NCBI GenBank assembly: GCA_001725155.1
Contig: MEFP01000001.1
Coordinates: 62,001-126,000, forward strand
DNA length: 64,000 bases
Direction: 5' to 3'
From: Lysobacteraceae bacterium SCN 69-320
GTDB taxonomy: Bacteria; Pseudomonadota; Gammaproteobacteria; Xanthomonadales; Rhodanobacteraceae
Positions 36,975 through 46,049 of the stretch are shown here, piece by piece; the first letter of the stretch is position 1; each line of letters opens with the position of its first letter. Both the position numbers and the translations under genes were made by a program. Under the pieces are notes generated by a model. That model searched no databases, had not been told where the DNA came from, and saw only the letters and a program-made list of their open reading frames with translations.

Positions 36975-37808
36975 TCAGGCGGCCTGCGGCTTGCGGCCGC
37001 TGTAATACACGGCGCAGGCCAGCTCCTCGATGTTCTTCTCGCTGAAATTGTCCTGCCAGCGCAGGCTGAACGGGTTGCTGTGGGCTTCGGCCAGGATCTC
37101 CGCCACGGTCGCATTACTGAACGCCTCGCGATCTTCCGGCGACAGCATCTCGCTCCAGCGCCGCAGCACCCATTCCAGCGTGAACATCGGGCCCTGCCAG
37201 CGATGCACGCCGACCTTCTGCAGCTCGAAGGCTTCCATGACCTTGCTGATGCCGCGCGTGGTCATGTTGAAGTAGTGGTGCGGGAAGGCGTGATACGGCT
37301 GCAGGAACGCCGTTTCCACGTAGATTTCGCCCCCGGGCTTCATCGCCCGATACAGGTTCTCGGCGCAGACGAACGGCTGCTGCACATGTTCGAACACGGC
37401 GCCGGAAATCACGCCGGCAAACACGCCGTCGCGGAACGGCAGCTGTTCGCCGCTGCCGACGACGTCGACGTGGGTCATCGCGAACACGTCCATCTTGACG
37501 ATGTTCTCGGCCGACTCGGGATTGTTGCCGGAGCCGAAGTCCAGCACCGGATGCGGCGCTGCGCGCTGGGCGACGTCGCGCCACTGGCCGGTATACGGAT
37601 TGCCGATCACGACCTCGTCGGCGAACGAGATGCCGTCTTCGGCCCGCGGCAGCATGATCGGCGTACCGTTGTGGACAACATAGGATTTTCCACAGCCGCA
37701 GCAGACGATTTCCTGCTCCGAGGCCAGGCGCAGCTCCACGCCGTTGCAAGCGATGCACTTGAGCAGGGGAAGAATGAAATTCTCCAGGCGTTGAAGCTTG
37801 TTCTGCAT
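36975..37808 (-). CDS. Methyltransferase with N-terminal zinc ribbon
   Basis: 277 residues from ATG 37808. Residues 18-39 contain C18xxC21 and C36-C37-x-C39, a Trm112-like zinc ribbon, and the following part is a class I methyltransferase (VLDFGSGNNPES, AVFEHVQQP, AMKPGGEIYVE). It is the last gene of the minus-strand polysaccharide operon, facing the other methyltransferase. The substrate is probably a sugar or a lipid carrier product; the zinc ribbon hints at substrate recognition. Confidence 0.88.
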   Translation of the reverse strand: MQNKLQRLENFILPLLKCIACNGVELRLASEQEIVCCGCGKSYVVHNGTPIMLPRAEDGISFADEVVIGNPYTGQWRDVAQRAAPHPVLDFGSGNNPESAENIVKMDVFAMTHVDVVGSGEQLPFRDGVFAGVISGAVFEHVQQPFVCAENLYRAMKPGGEIYVETAFLQPYHAFPHHYFNMTTRGISKVMEAFELQKVGVHRWQGPMFTLEWVLRRWSEMLSPEDREAFSNATVAEILAEAHSNPFSLRWQDNFSEKNIEELACAVYYSGRKPQAA

Positions 37809-37927
37809 GAGGTACTGTCCCTGGGGTGATGGCGGATCGGGAACGGGGGAATCGACCCTGGAGTATCGCCGGCTGGCTGCGGCCTGGGAAGCATGCCGCG
37901 GCCCGGGCAGGCCGCAGGACGGCCGGT

Positions 37928-40366
37928 TCAGTGGGCGGCGGCGTTCGCCGGAACGAATTGCAGCGCGCCGAGCACGGTCCAGTCGCAATCGGTCGACGCC
38001 TGCGGCGTTTCGCCCCCGCTGAACCGGAACACGATCGGCGTTCTGCCGTCGCTGTCGAAGGCCGGAACCTCGAACGGCAGATTGCCGCGATCCGTGTCCA
38101 CCCGCAGCGGATCAATATGCCGCGAGAAAAGCGCCTGGGCCGGCTGCGCATCGCTGCCGGCGAGGAACACCTGCAGGCTGGCGCCGTCGGAGCTCGGACA
38201 TACGCCGGGGGCATAGGCCTGCGAGCGCAGGCCGAAGCGGCCCTGCGCGCGCCAGCGGCCCGGCGGCAGCACGAAATCGACCATCGACGGCGCGTGCATG
38301 AACAGCATGTCCTCGCCGAGGTTGCGGATCATCTGCGGCGGCACGGGGCTCTTTTCGGCGTGCGGCACATGGCTGAAGCCCGGGTAGAAGCTGCGGCGCG
38401 CGGCTTCGGGCAGCTCGGCCAGATCCTTGCGCGGCAGGTCCACCGGCTGCAGCGCATAGCGGACGCGCGGCGCGAACAGGCTGGCCAGGGCCGGCGCGCG
38501 CGCGAGGAAGCGCAGCGTGGTCGGATGCACCTCGTGCTTCCTCGCGTACCAGCTCAGATAGGCGGCGTTGTCGGGCAGCAGCGGCGAGACCAGTGAGCCG
38601 GCATCGCCGCGGCTGCGCGCGACGCGATAGTCGCGCGTGCTGCCGTCGTCGGCGGTTACCTGCAGGCTGATCGCGGGCTCGCGAAATACGGCCGTATACA
38701 GCTTGCCGAGCGTGCTGAGCTCCACGCGATAGAACAGGACCTGGGCGGTCGCTGCGGCCGGCACGGCGAATGGCTCGCCGAATGCGGCCTCGCGCCATTG
38801 TTCGGCGGGCGGCGGCTGCAGCGGTGCTGCGGCGGCACTGCGCTCGAGCAGCACATAGCCCTTCTCGTAGCCGACCGGCGCATAGGCGCGCAGGGCCGCC
38901 AGCTGCGCGAGCGGGTCCTCGTTGCCCGGCAGATAGGCGTCGATGGCCTGCAGCTTGAACAACAGGAACTGCGGACCGTCGGCGCTGAGCAGCCTGGTCT
39001 CGTTGAGCCGTGCCAGCGCCGTTGTGTGCGTGCTGTAGCCCTGGAACGCCGGGCGCGGCGTGTAGTTGAAGTCGTTGAGCAGCACGACGCCCTGCTCGTA
39101 CATCAGCAGATCGACGCCGGCCCCGCCGATGCGCTCACGCGAAGCCGGCAGATCGACCTGCCGGGCACCCATCTGCCAGCTCGCCTGGTAAGCGTCGCGC
39201 ACGCGCGAAGGTGTGAACAGGTTGCGCAGCGAAAAGCTGACAAAGTTCAGGTTGTTGCGTGCGGTCGGCGCAAAGCCGCCGAGCAGGATGTAGGTCAGCA
39301 GCAGCCCGGCCAGGGAAATGGCGGCAACCGCAGCGGGTTGCCAGAGCCGGCGCTCCGGCGCCGGGGCGCGGCGCAGCGCCACGGCCAGAAATGCGATCAG
39401 CGAAGCCGCGCCGAGGAAGATGCAGACGTGCCCGTCGGCGCGGATGTAACCGGCTTTCCAGGTCAAGGCCAGGGTCAGCAGCAGGAACGCGCCGAGCGCG
39501 CGCCGCCCCCGGTCCGGGCCGCGTGCCAGCAGCAACGGTGCGAGGCAGGCGACGGTCACTGCCAGGACCGTGAGGCCGGCCAGGTCGATCGACAGCTCCG
39601 GCGTGTAGCCCATGCTGGAGTTGTAGCCGCCGCTGATCTCCAGGCCGCGCCGGAAGAATGACGGCAGCGAGGCCAGATGTTGGCCCGCCGCCGTCCAGAG
39701 CCCGAGCAGCAGCGCCATCGCGATCGCTGCAGCGGCGGCCGCAGCCCGCGGGCGGCGCGCGAGCAGCAATTGCAGCAACGCATGGCCGACAAAGGCCAGC
39801 CACAGCAGCAGGAAAGTGAACTTGGTCAGTGCGATCACGCTCAGCGCGAACAGCACGAGGAGGCCGAACGGGGCGCCCGCCCCGCGGCTGCGCGCGTCTT
39901 CCTGCACGAATACCGCGGCCAGGGCAAACATCAGATACCAGCCGACGTCGACCATGATCATCGGTGCCCAGGCCAGCAGCAGCAGCGCCAGGGCGAGCTG
40001 GGCCGCGGTCGGCAGACGCAGGGCGAAGCGTGTCACCAGCAACGCCCAGGTCACGCCCAGCAGCACCTGGGCGGCAAAGTAGAGCGTATAGGTCTGCGGG
40101 TGATAGTTGGCGATCGGGATCAGGAATCCCAGCGGCCCGTAGGTGAAGACGATGTCACTGCCGGACTGCAGGCCGCGGGAGAAGGCCCAGCTGAGCACTG
40201 CTGTCCAGGAGCCATCCAGCGAATCGATGGCTGCCGGAATGCCGACGCGGAACAGAGCGACGAAAGCGGCGATGCCGGCGAGCAGTGCGCCCAGGAGCGA
40301 ACCGCCGCTCCGCACGGCGGGAGCCGGTTGCCAACGATCGTCGACGGTGGTCGGGAGGTGGCTCAT
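37928..40366 (-). CDS. Large polytopic membrane protein with periplasmic domain (GT-C-like)
   Basis: 812 residues. The first 390 residues contain about ten to twelve membrane helices; the remaining 420 form a soluble domain predicted to face the periplasm. An acidic pair (DSLDGSW) lies in the first outer loop, the usual place of the catalytic acidic motif of GT-C glycosyltransferases. This topology resembles periplasmic arabinosyl- or mannosyltransferases that use polyprenyl-phosphate sugars, which would suit the arabinose-donor genes upstream in the operon. No family name can be given with certainty. Confidence 0.7.
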   Translation of the reverse strand: MSHLPTTVDDRWQPAPAVRSGGSLLGALLAGIAAFVALFRVGIPAAIDSLDGSWTAVLSWAFSRGLQSGSDIVFTYGPLGFLIPIANYHPQTYTLYFAAQVLLGVTWALLVTRFALRLPTAAQLALALLLLAWAPMIMVDVGWYLMFALAAVFVQEDARSRGAGAPFGLLVLFALSVIALTKFTFLLLWLAFVGHALLQLLLARRPRAAAAAAAIAMALLLGLWTAAGQHLASLPSFFRRGLEISGGYNSSMGYTPELSIDLAGLTVLAVTVACLAPLLLARGPDRGRRALGAFLLLTLALTWKAGYIRADGHVCIFLGAASLIAFLAVALRRAPAPERRLWQPAAVAAISLAGLLLTYILLGGFAPTARNNLNFVSFSLRNLFTPSRVRDAYQASWQMGARQVDLPASRERIGGAGVDLLMYEQGVVLLNDFNYTPRPAFQGYSTHTTALARLNETRLLSADGPQFLLFKLQAIDAYLPGNEDPLAQLAALRAYAPVGYEKGYVLLERSAAAAPLQPPPAEQWREAAFGEPFAVPAAATAQVLFYRVELSTLGKLYTAVFREPAISLQVTADDGSTRDYRVARSRGDAGSLVSPLLPDNAAYLSWYARKHEVHPTTLRFLARAPALASLFAPRVRYALQPVDLPRKDLAELPEAARRSFYPGFSHVPHAEKSPVPPQMIRNLGEDMLFMHAPSMVDFVLPPGRWRAQGRFGLRSQAYAPGVCPSSDGASLQVFLAGSDAQPAQALFSRHIDPLRVDTDRGNLPFEVPAFDSDGRTPIVFRFSGGETPQASTDCDWTVLGALQFVPANAAAH

Positions 40367-40458
40367 CGGAGCGGTGCGCCAAAAAAGCGGACAGACATCC
40401 TACCGTGAAGCCCCGGGACTGGATATCGGCCGCGCCGGCAACGGCCGTCGGTACGCGC

Positions 40459-40848
40459 TCAGCGAAACGACAGGTATTTGTGCGCAAAGAAGCTCGTGAG
40501 CACCGGCGTTGCGACCCCGGCCGCATGAGCGATCGTGTCTGCGTGTTCGAGCACGCCAATCGCGGGCAGCACGTGGCGCGCCAGCAGCAGGCTGACTGCT
40601 ATCGTCTGTACCAGCGCGAACAGGTTGACCAGCGTGAACCACAGCGCCTGCCGGTGCACGGGCTGGGTGGAATCGCGGAAGACCAGGCGCCGGTTGAGCA
40701 CGAACGCCGTGCTCAGCCCTATGCAGAACGCCGCGACGATGGCCGGTACATAGGGCAGTACCTGGCTGAAGGCGATGCGCGAACCGAAATTCGCCGCCGC
40801 GGCGAAGCCGCTGACGGCGACGAAGGCGAGGAACCGCCGCGAGATCAT
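40459..40848 (-). CDS. GtrA family flippase-like protein
   Basis: 129 residues with four membrane helices (about 8-28, 35-52, 68-90, 100-122) and the GtrA family pattern at the start (RRFLAFVAVSGFAAAANF). GtrA proteins are believed to move polyprenyl-phosphate-linked sugars across the inner membrane. In mycobacteria a GtrA-like protein (Rv3789) is encoded beside DprE1/DprE2, which matches the wider operon here. Confidence 0.9.
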   Translation of the reverse strand: MISRRFLAFVAVSGFAAAANFGSRIAFSQVLPYVPAIVAAFCIGLSTAFVLNRRLVFRDSTQPVHRQALWFTLVNLFALVQTIAVSLLLARHVLPAIGVLEHADTIAHAAGVATPVLTSFFAHKYLSFR

Positions 40849-40885
40849 CGGGTGTCGCGCGGCTGCTGCGGCGAAGGCCGGCGCA

Positions 40886-41566
40886 TCAGCGCTTTTCCGC
40901 GACGACGAACGCCTGTTTGCCGAGCACCGGCCAGGCCAGCGGCACCTTCAGATAGAGCTGGACCAGCCACGGCGCCTGCGGCAGCCGGCTCTTGGTCGTA
41001 TACGGCAGGAAGCGCGCGATGACCGTGGTCGGCTCCAGTCCGGCCAACTGCAGGCCCTCGACGAGGCTGCGCTCGGTCAGTGGCGTATGGTGGTCGAAAT
41101 AGTCCCAGTATTCGCCGGGCAGATAGCGGATGTTCGGCTGCAGGATCATGACGCGGCCGCCCTTGCGCAGGATGCGCTGCGACTCGCGGAACGTGTCGAG
41201 CACGAGGTCCTTGCTCGGCAGGTGCTCGAGGAAGTTGCTCATGAACACGACGTCGACGCTGTTGCCGGCGAGCTCGCGGATTGCCGTGCAGGACTCGTTG
41301 ATCACGCGCACGTCCGGCGCGGCGAAGCGGCGCACGTCCGGATTCAGATCCACGGCGATCTTGCTGCCGGCGCGGATGTTGTTGATGAACTCGCAGTAGC
41401 CCGCGCCGATGTCGACGACGGTGTCGCTGGGTTTCACGTAGCGGCTGAAGAAGTCGCTGCAGAGCACTTTCCAGATCGCATGCTTCTGCGCCAGCGCCGT
41501 TTCGGGAAAACGCTGGTTGTACAGTTTGTCGAGTTCGACGTTGGAATCGGCCATGACGGGGCTCAT
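40886..41566 (-). CDS. SAM-dependent methyltransferase (class I)
   Basis: 226 residues. SAM motif [15 protein letters not shown] at about 49-63, followed by [15 protein letters not shown] and [11 protein letters not shown]. The start overlaps the stop of the flavoprotein gene by 4 bases (ATGA), so they are coupled. An alternative ATG lies four codons later. Substrate unknown; context suggests a glycan or lipid precursor. Confidence 0.9.
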   Translation of the reverse strand: MSPVMADSNVELDKLYNQRFPETALAQKHAIWKVLCSDFFSRYVKPSDTVVDIGAGYCEFINNIRAGSKIAVDLNPDVRRFAAPDVRVINESCTAIRELAGNSVDVVFMSNFLEHLPSKDLVLDTFRESQRILRKGGRVMILQPNIRYLPGEYWDYFDHHTPLTERSLVEGLQLAGLEPTTVIARFLPYTTKSRLPQAPWLVQLYLKVPLAWPVLGKQAFVVAEKR

Positions 41567-42858
41567 GCTAGCGCGACGCGTGCCAGGGCCTTGGCGACCT
41601 TGACGCTTTCGCAGATGGAACGGTCTTCGGGGTAATAGTACGCGGTGTCGGCCATGCAGAAGCCCTCGATCGGGCTCTGCATCGGCGGCAGCATCGCATA
41701 GTAGCCCGGCGGGCAGACGGCCTGGGCGTAGTCGTAGCGGTGGCAGTGGCTGGCCAGCACCCAGTCGCGCGAGAACGCCGGATTCAGCCGCGGCAGATAG
41801 CTCAGCACTTCCTCGATGAATGCCGCGTTGTCGCGGGCGAATTTCGGATGCGTCTTCGGCATGTAGAACGGCGCGTAGACGATGGCCGGCCCGGCGTTCG
41901 GATTCAGGTTGGAATATTCGATGACGCCGGGAATGTCGATGCCGTCGTCGCAGATGTTCATCCAGAAGTTTTCGCTGAGCGGCTGCCGCAGCTTGAGGAT
42001 CACGCAGACCACCGGGATGTTCTCCAGCGCGCGGATGCGCGCGGCGAACGCCTCGGGCAGGTCCGGCGCCAGCCGCGGCACGTGCTGGATCGGCGCAGTG
42101 CTGACGACGCGATCGACCGGGATCGTGCGGCCGCCGACCGTGATGCTGTCGACCTTGCCCGCAGGCGCGTTGACGCGCTCGATGCCGGCGGACAGATGGA
42201 TGCGGCCGCCGCGCGCGAGCACGGCCTCCTGCATCTTGCGCAGCAGCGTTTCCGAACCGCCTTCGATATAGCCCAGTGACTCCTGGAACAGATTCCTGCG
42301 CGACAGCGCCACGCGCTTGATGCGCGTGCCCAGCCAGGCTGCCGACAGCTGGTCCTTGTACTCGTAGAACTTCAGATGGAACAGGCGTTCCCAGAGCACT
42401 CCGTAGGCGCGTTCGCCGAGGTTGCGCTTGAGCCAGTCAGTGACGCCGACCTTGTCGAGCGCGCGCCAGTCCTTGATGCTCTTGGTGCGCATCACATGCA
42501 GCGCGTAGCGGAACTTGTCGATCCAGCCGAGCTTGTCGAAGCCCAGCAGCGCGAACGGCGTACCCCACTTGTACAGCCGGCCCTGGCAGTAGAAGCCCAT
42601 CTTCGTGTCGGTCCACTTGAGCTTGTCGGCGATGCCGAGTTCGCCCATGAGCTCGAACAGCGGATCGTCGGTCTTGCAGACGAAGTGGTAGTAGCGCTCG
42701 ATCTGCAGGCCGTCGAAATCGAAGGCCGCCGACATGCCGCCGATGCGGTCGTCGCGTTCGTAGACGTCGACTTCGTGGCCGGCCTTGAGGATTTCCATCG
42801 CGGCCATCAGCCCCATGGGGCCGGAACCGATCACGGCATAACGCTTGGGTGCGGACAT
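41563..42858 (-). CDS. FAD-dependent oxidoreductase (amine oxidase/UGM-like)
   Basis: 431 residues with an N-terminal dinucleotide fold ([19 protein letters not shown]) and second FAD strand ending [11 protein letters not shown]. The middle has a helical domain and the end carries an FAD loop ([16 protein letters not shown]). Such proteins in glycan clusters relate to amine oxidase/phytoene desaturase-type or UDP-galactopyranose mutase-like enzymes. The exact substrate cannot be told. It is coupled to the downstream methyltransferase, suggesting they act one after the other. Confidence 0.85.
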   Translation of the reverse strand: MSAPKRYAVIGSGPMGLMAAMEILKAGHEVDVYERDDRIGGMSAAFDFDGLQIERYYHFVCKTDDPLFELMGELGIADKLKWTDTKMGFYCQGRLYKWGTPFALLGFDKLGWIDKFRYALHVMRTKSIKDWRALDKVGVTDWLKRNLGERAYGVLWERLFHLKFYEYKDQLSAAWLGTRIKRVALSRRNLFQESLGYIEGGSETLLRKMQEAVLARGGRIHLSAGIERVNAPAGKVDSITVGGRTIPVDRVVSTAPIQHVPRLAPDLPEAFAARIRALENIPVVCVILKLRQPLSENFWMNICDDGIDIPGVIEYSNLNPNAGPAIVYAPFYMPKTHPKFARDNAAFIEEVLSYLPRLNPAFSRDWVLASHCHRYDYAQAVCPPGYYAMLPPMQSPIEGFCMADTAYYYPEDRSICESVKVAKALARVALA

Positions 42859-42933
42859 CAGGTCATCAGCTCTCTGTCGAAAGGTGGGGCGCCGCGGCAG
42901 CGGTGCGCGACCGGGTTGCGTCGGCGGCGCACA

Positions 42934-44205
42934 TCATGGCGCCGGCTCGGCGTCGAACAGGCTGCGCGAGACCAGGGTCCGGCATTGCGCGGCGCTGAGC
43001 TCGATGTGCCAGACCTGGTCGAGGCCGCCGTGGGTATGGATCGGCACCTTGTAGGGCTCCGGCGAGTGCATGCAGGCGGCGATCTCGGCACGCCAGTCCA
43101 GATGCGCATGCGTGCGGCGACCGTTTTCCAGCGCGTTGCGCGTGGCGAATGCGAGCAGCATGCAGCTCGCCAGCCGCATGCCGGCTTTGTCGAGCGATGC
43201 CAGTTGCACCAGGATCCAGCTGAGCACCACGAACGCGAAGAAGAAATAGCGTGCAGCGGAGTAGGCTGGATTGATGTTCTCGATCGGCAGCCGCAGCACG
43301 GCCGATGCGATGCCTGCGCCCAGCGAGCCGCCGAGCAGGATGAAGGTCAGGCCGAGCTCGCGCCGGTACGCGATCCAGCTCACGACGATGAAGGCGATCA
43401 GTGCGAGGCCAAGGTACAGCGCCAGGCCGGACTGCACGAAATTGTTGCCGACCGCCAGGTAGTAGCCGAAAAACTTCTCGATGATGAGATCGAACTTCAG
43501 CGACGAGCGGGCTTCCTGGACCGCGCCGTGGACCGCGTGATACTGCAGCGCTGCGAACGCGAGCGCGATGATCGCCGCGACGATATCGTCGCGGCGCCGC
43601 AGCACGGCTGCGCGCAGGACGTACAGCGGTGCAATGCCGATGATGAGCGGCGAGGAGAGGGCGCCGACGGCGAGCAGGAACAGGCGCAGCAGCGGCCGGC
43701 GTCCTTCCTCGTTCCAGTACAGCGGCAGCAGCGCGAGCAGCGAGATCCACCAGAACACCAGCAAGGTCACGCCGAACACTTCCGCTTCGGTCGGTATGAA
43801 CAGGATGGCCAGCGCGCAGCCGAACGGCCAGCGCAGGCGGGTCGGGGCGAACGCGACGGCGGCGAGAACGCCGTAGCTCGCCAGCAGGGTCAGCACGAAG
43901 CTGATTTCGGGAGACCAGAGGAACGACAGTTGCATGGACAGCACGCTGATGAATTTCATCGGCACGCTGTAGTAGCCGGCGATCGTATGGAATACCGAGG
44001 CCCAGCCCGACGCCAGATAGTCGGGAAGGTTGACGACGCCGTCTTCTCCCCAGATATACGGAGCGGCAAACTGATCCGGGCGCCGGTACAGCAGGACGAG
44101 CAGCAGCGCCGCCGCCAGCAGCAGCGCCTGCTGCAGCCGAGTCGGGAAGGCACGTCGCGCGGCGGGTTGCGGGATGGCGTCGGAAACGGTGGCGCTGGTC
44201 GTCAT
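42934..44205 (-). CDS. Polytopic membrane protein, possible GT-C glycosyltransferase
   Basis: 423 residues with about nine to eleven membrane helices. The first periplasmic loop has WGEDGVVNLPDYLASGW, an acidic motif placed where GT-C enzymes carry their catalytic acidic pair. A 70-residue soluble tail follows the last helix. Context between the epimerase and flavoprotein genes supports a role in glycan assembly. No specific family is recognised. Confidence 0.65.
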   Translation of the reverse strand: MTTSATVSDAIPQPAARRAFPTRLQQALLLAAALLLVLLYRRPDQFAAPYIWGEDGVVNLPDYLASGWASVFHTIAGYYSVPMKFISVLSMQLSFLWSPEISFVLTLLASYGVLAAVAFAPTRLRWPFGCALAILFIPTEAEVFGVTLLVFWWISLLALLPLYWNEEGRRPLLRLFLLAVGALSSPLIIGIAPLYVLRAAVLRRRDDIVAAIIALAFAALQYHAVHGAVQEARSSLKFDLIIEKFFGYYLAVGNNFVQSGLALYLGLALIAFIVVSWIAYRRELGLTFILLGGSLGAGIASAVLRLPIENINPAYSAARYFFFAFVVLSWILVQLASLDKAGMRLASCMLLAFATRNALENGRRTHAHLDWRAEIAACMHSPEPYKVPIHTHGGLDQVWHIELSAAQCRTLVSRSLFDAEPAP

Positions 44206-44365
44206 GTGGCGTGGCTCGGTTGCGGCACTCGGGCATGCCGATGCGATCGGCGGAAAATTCGACTCGGGATTTCAATGGTCGCGGCAGCCCTAGCGGAAAA
44301 TCCGCAAGGAGCGCCAGGCTGCGCAGGTCAGACGGCCCATTCCGCGCGACCGCAACGAAACCAAT

Positions 44366-45313
44366 TCAGCGCTCCAGCACGATGTGGGCATAGCGCGGAT
44401 CGCAATAGCTCTCGCGCACCGCCTCGGCGAACGGCGTCTGCTCGACGCCGAACACGGCTTTGGTGTCCACGCCGGTGAACTCGTCGCCGGCGGTCAAGGC
44501 GTCGAGCTGCGCCGCGGTGAACGGCGGCTTGCGGCTGAACAGCGCGTAGATCTTGAGCAGCGCCTTGAACAGCCAGTACGGGATGTGCACGACCGGCGTG
44601 CGCAGGCCCTTGGCGCGCTTGATCGTGTGGATGATGTCGACGTAGTCGATGCGCGTGTCGCCACAGACGTCGTAGATCGCGCCGGCCGGCTGCGTCTGGA
44701 TGCACCGGACGATGCAGCGGCAGAAGTCGCGCTCGTACAGCGGCTGGCGCATGTAGCGGCCGTGGCCCGGGATCGGGAACACCGGCACCTTCGCCATGAA
44801 GCGCGACAGCCAGCCCAGGTGCTTGGGATCGAACCAGCCGAACATCAGGGTCGGCCGCAGCACGCAGTGGGCGAGGCCGCTGTCGACGACGAGCTTTTCC
44901 TGCGCCTTCTTGGTGTTCGTGTAGTCGTCGTCGGCGACCGAATTGACCACCGACGAGCTGATGTGCACGAGATACGGCACGCCGTGCTGCTGCGTCGCGG
45001 CGAGCACGAGCCGCGTCGCCTGCTCGTTGTTGCGCACGAACTCCTCGGGAAACTTGCCGGTGATCTGCGCATGCAGCTGCACGATGCAGGCCGCGCCGGC
45101 GAAGCTGTCGGCCCAGGCGCCGGGTTCGGCCAGGTCCGCCTCGATCGTCTGCACGTCCGGATGCAGCTCGCGCAGGATCGCGAGATTGTGCGCATGCTTG
45201 TCGATCGCGACGAGGTTCACATAGCCCTGCGCCTTGAGCTCGACGACGAGGTTCTGGCCGACAAGACCGGCCGCGCCGGTCAGCACGAGCTTGTCGGTCC
45301 TGGCCGGCGTCAC
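44366..45313 (-). CDS. NAD-dependent epimerase/dehydratase-like protein
   Basis: 315 residues from a GTG start that overlaps the upstream SDR stop (GTGA). Extended short-chain dehydrogenase: NAD motif GAAGLVGQ near the start, S-S-S at about 124-126 and catalytic Y-x3-K (YTNTK). It resembles sugar-nucleotide or 3-beta-hydroxysteroid-type dehydrogenases. It probably provides or modifies a sugar precursor or polyprenyl-linked sugar. Tight coupling to the DprE-like genes implies a joint pathway. Confidence 0.88.
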   Translation of the reverse strand: MTPARTDKLVLTGAAGLVGQNLVVELKAQGYVNLVAIDKHAHNLAILRELHPDVQTIEADLAEPGAWADSFAGAACIVQLHAQITGKFPEEFVRNNEQATRLVLAATQQHGVPYLVHISSSVVNSVADDDYTNTKKAQEKLVVDSGLAHCVLRPTLMFGWFDPKHLGWLSRFMAKVPVFPIPGHGRYMRQPLYERDFCRCIVRCIQTQPAGAIYDVCGDTRIDYVDIIHTIKRAKGLRTPVVHIPYWLFKALLKIYALFSRKPPFTAAQLDALTAGDEFTGVDTKAVFGVEQTPFAEAVRESYCDPRYAHIVLER

Positions 45314-46047
45314 AGCTTCACCCGCTTGAACACGAACTCCGGCACGCTGCGGATCACGCCCATGATCGGCCACCAGAACCACGGCAGGTAGGCGACGCTG
45401 CGGCGCTTGTCGATGGCCTTGACGATGCCGGCGGCGACGGCGTCGGGCTGGGCCCAGAGCGCGCCCTTGGGGAAGTCCTTCGTCATCGGCGTGTCGACGA
45501 AGCCGGGCTTGATCGTCAGCACGTTGACGCCGGACTTCTGCAGGCGCTGGCGCAGGCCCGACAGGAATGCGGTCACGGCGGCCTTGGCCGCGCCGTAGAC
45601 GTAGTTCGACATGCGGCCGCGGTCGCCGGCGACCGAGGAGATCACGGCGATGTCGCCGTAGCCCTGGGCGGCGAAGCGGTTGGCGATCGGCGTCAGCAGC
45701 GCCATGACGCTGAGCGCGTTGACGTCGAATTCGCGGCGCAGCGTGTCCACCGATTCCTGCGCCTGGTTCTGGTCGGTCAGCGTGCCGTGGGCGATCAGCA
45801 CGGTGTCGAGGCCGCCGAGTTCGCGCTCGGCCAGGTCGATCACGGCGGCCTGGGCGGCGAAATCGGTCACGTCCAGGGTAGCCGTCGCGGTGCGTACGGC
45901 GCCGCGCACGCCGAGATCGTCGGCAATGAGCTTGAGTCGCGCCGCGTCGCGGCCGACCAGGCACAGCGCGTCGCCGCGCGCGGCGAACAGGCGGGCGGTC
46001 GCTTCGGCAATCGCCGAGGTCGCGCCGACGATGAGGATTCTGCGCAT
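45310..46047 (-). CDS. DprE2-like short-chain reductase
   Basis: 245 residues from ATG 46047. Classical SDR: GATSAIAEA (8-16), catalytic S137/S138, Y151 and K155. In Mycobacterium DprE2 reduces the 2-keto intermediate made by DprE1 to polyprenylphosphoryl-D-arabinose. The adjacency to a DprE1-like oxidase and a UbiA protein in the same order supports that assignment here. Two bases separate it from the oxidase gene. Confidence 0.87.
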   Translation of the reverse strand: MRRILIVGATSAIAEATARLFAARGDALCLVGRDAARLKLIADDLGVRGAVRTATATLDVTDFAAQAAVIDLAERELGGLDTVLIAHGTLTDQNQAQESVDTLRREFDVNALSVMALLTPIANRFAAQGYGDIAVISSVAGDRGRMSNYVYGAAKAAVTAFLSGLRQRLQKSGVNVLTIKPGFVDTPMTKDFPKGALWAQPDAVAAGIVKAIDKRRSVAYLPWFWWPIMGVIRSVPEFVFKRVKL

Positions 46048-46049
46048 GG

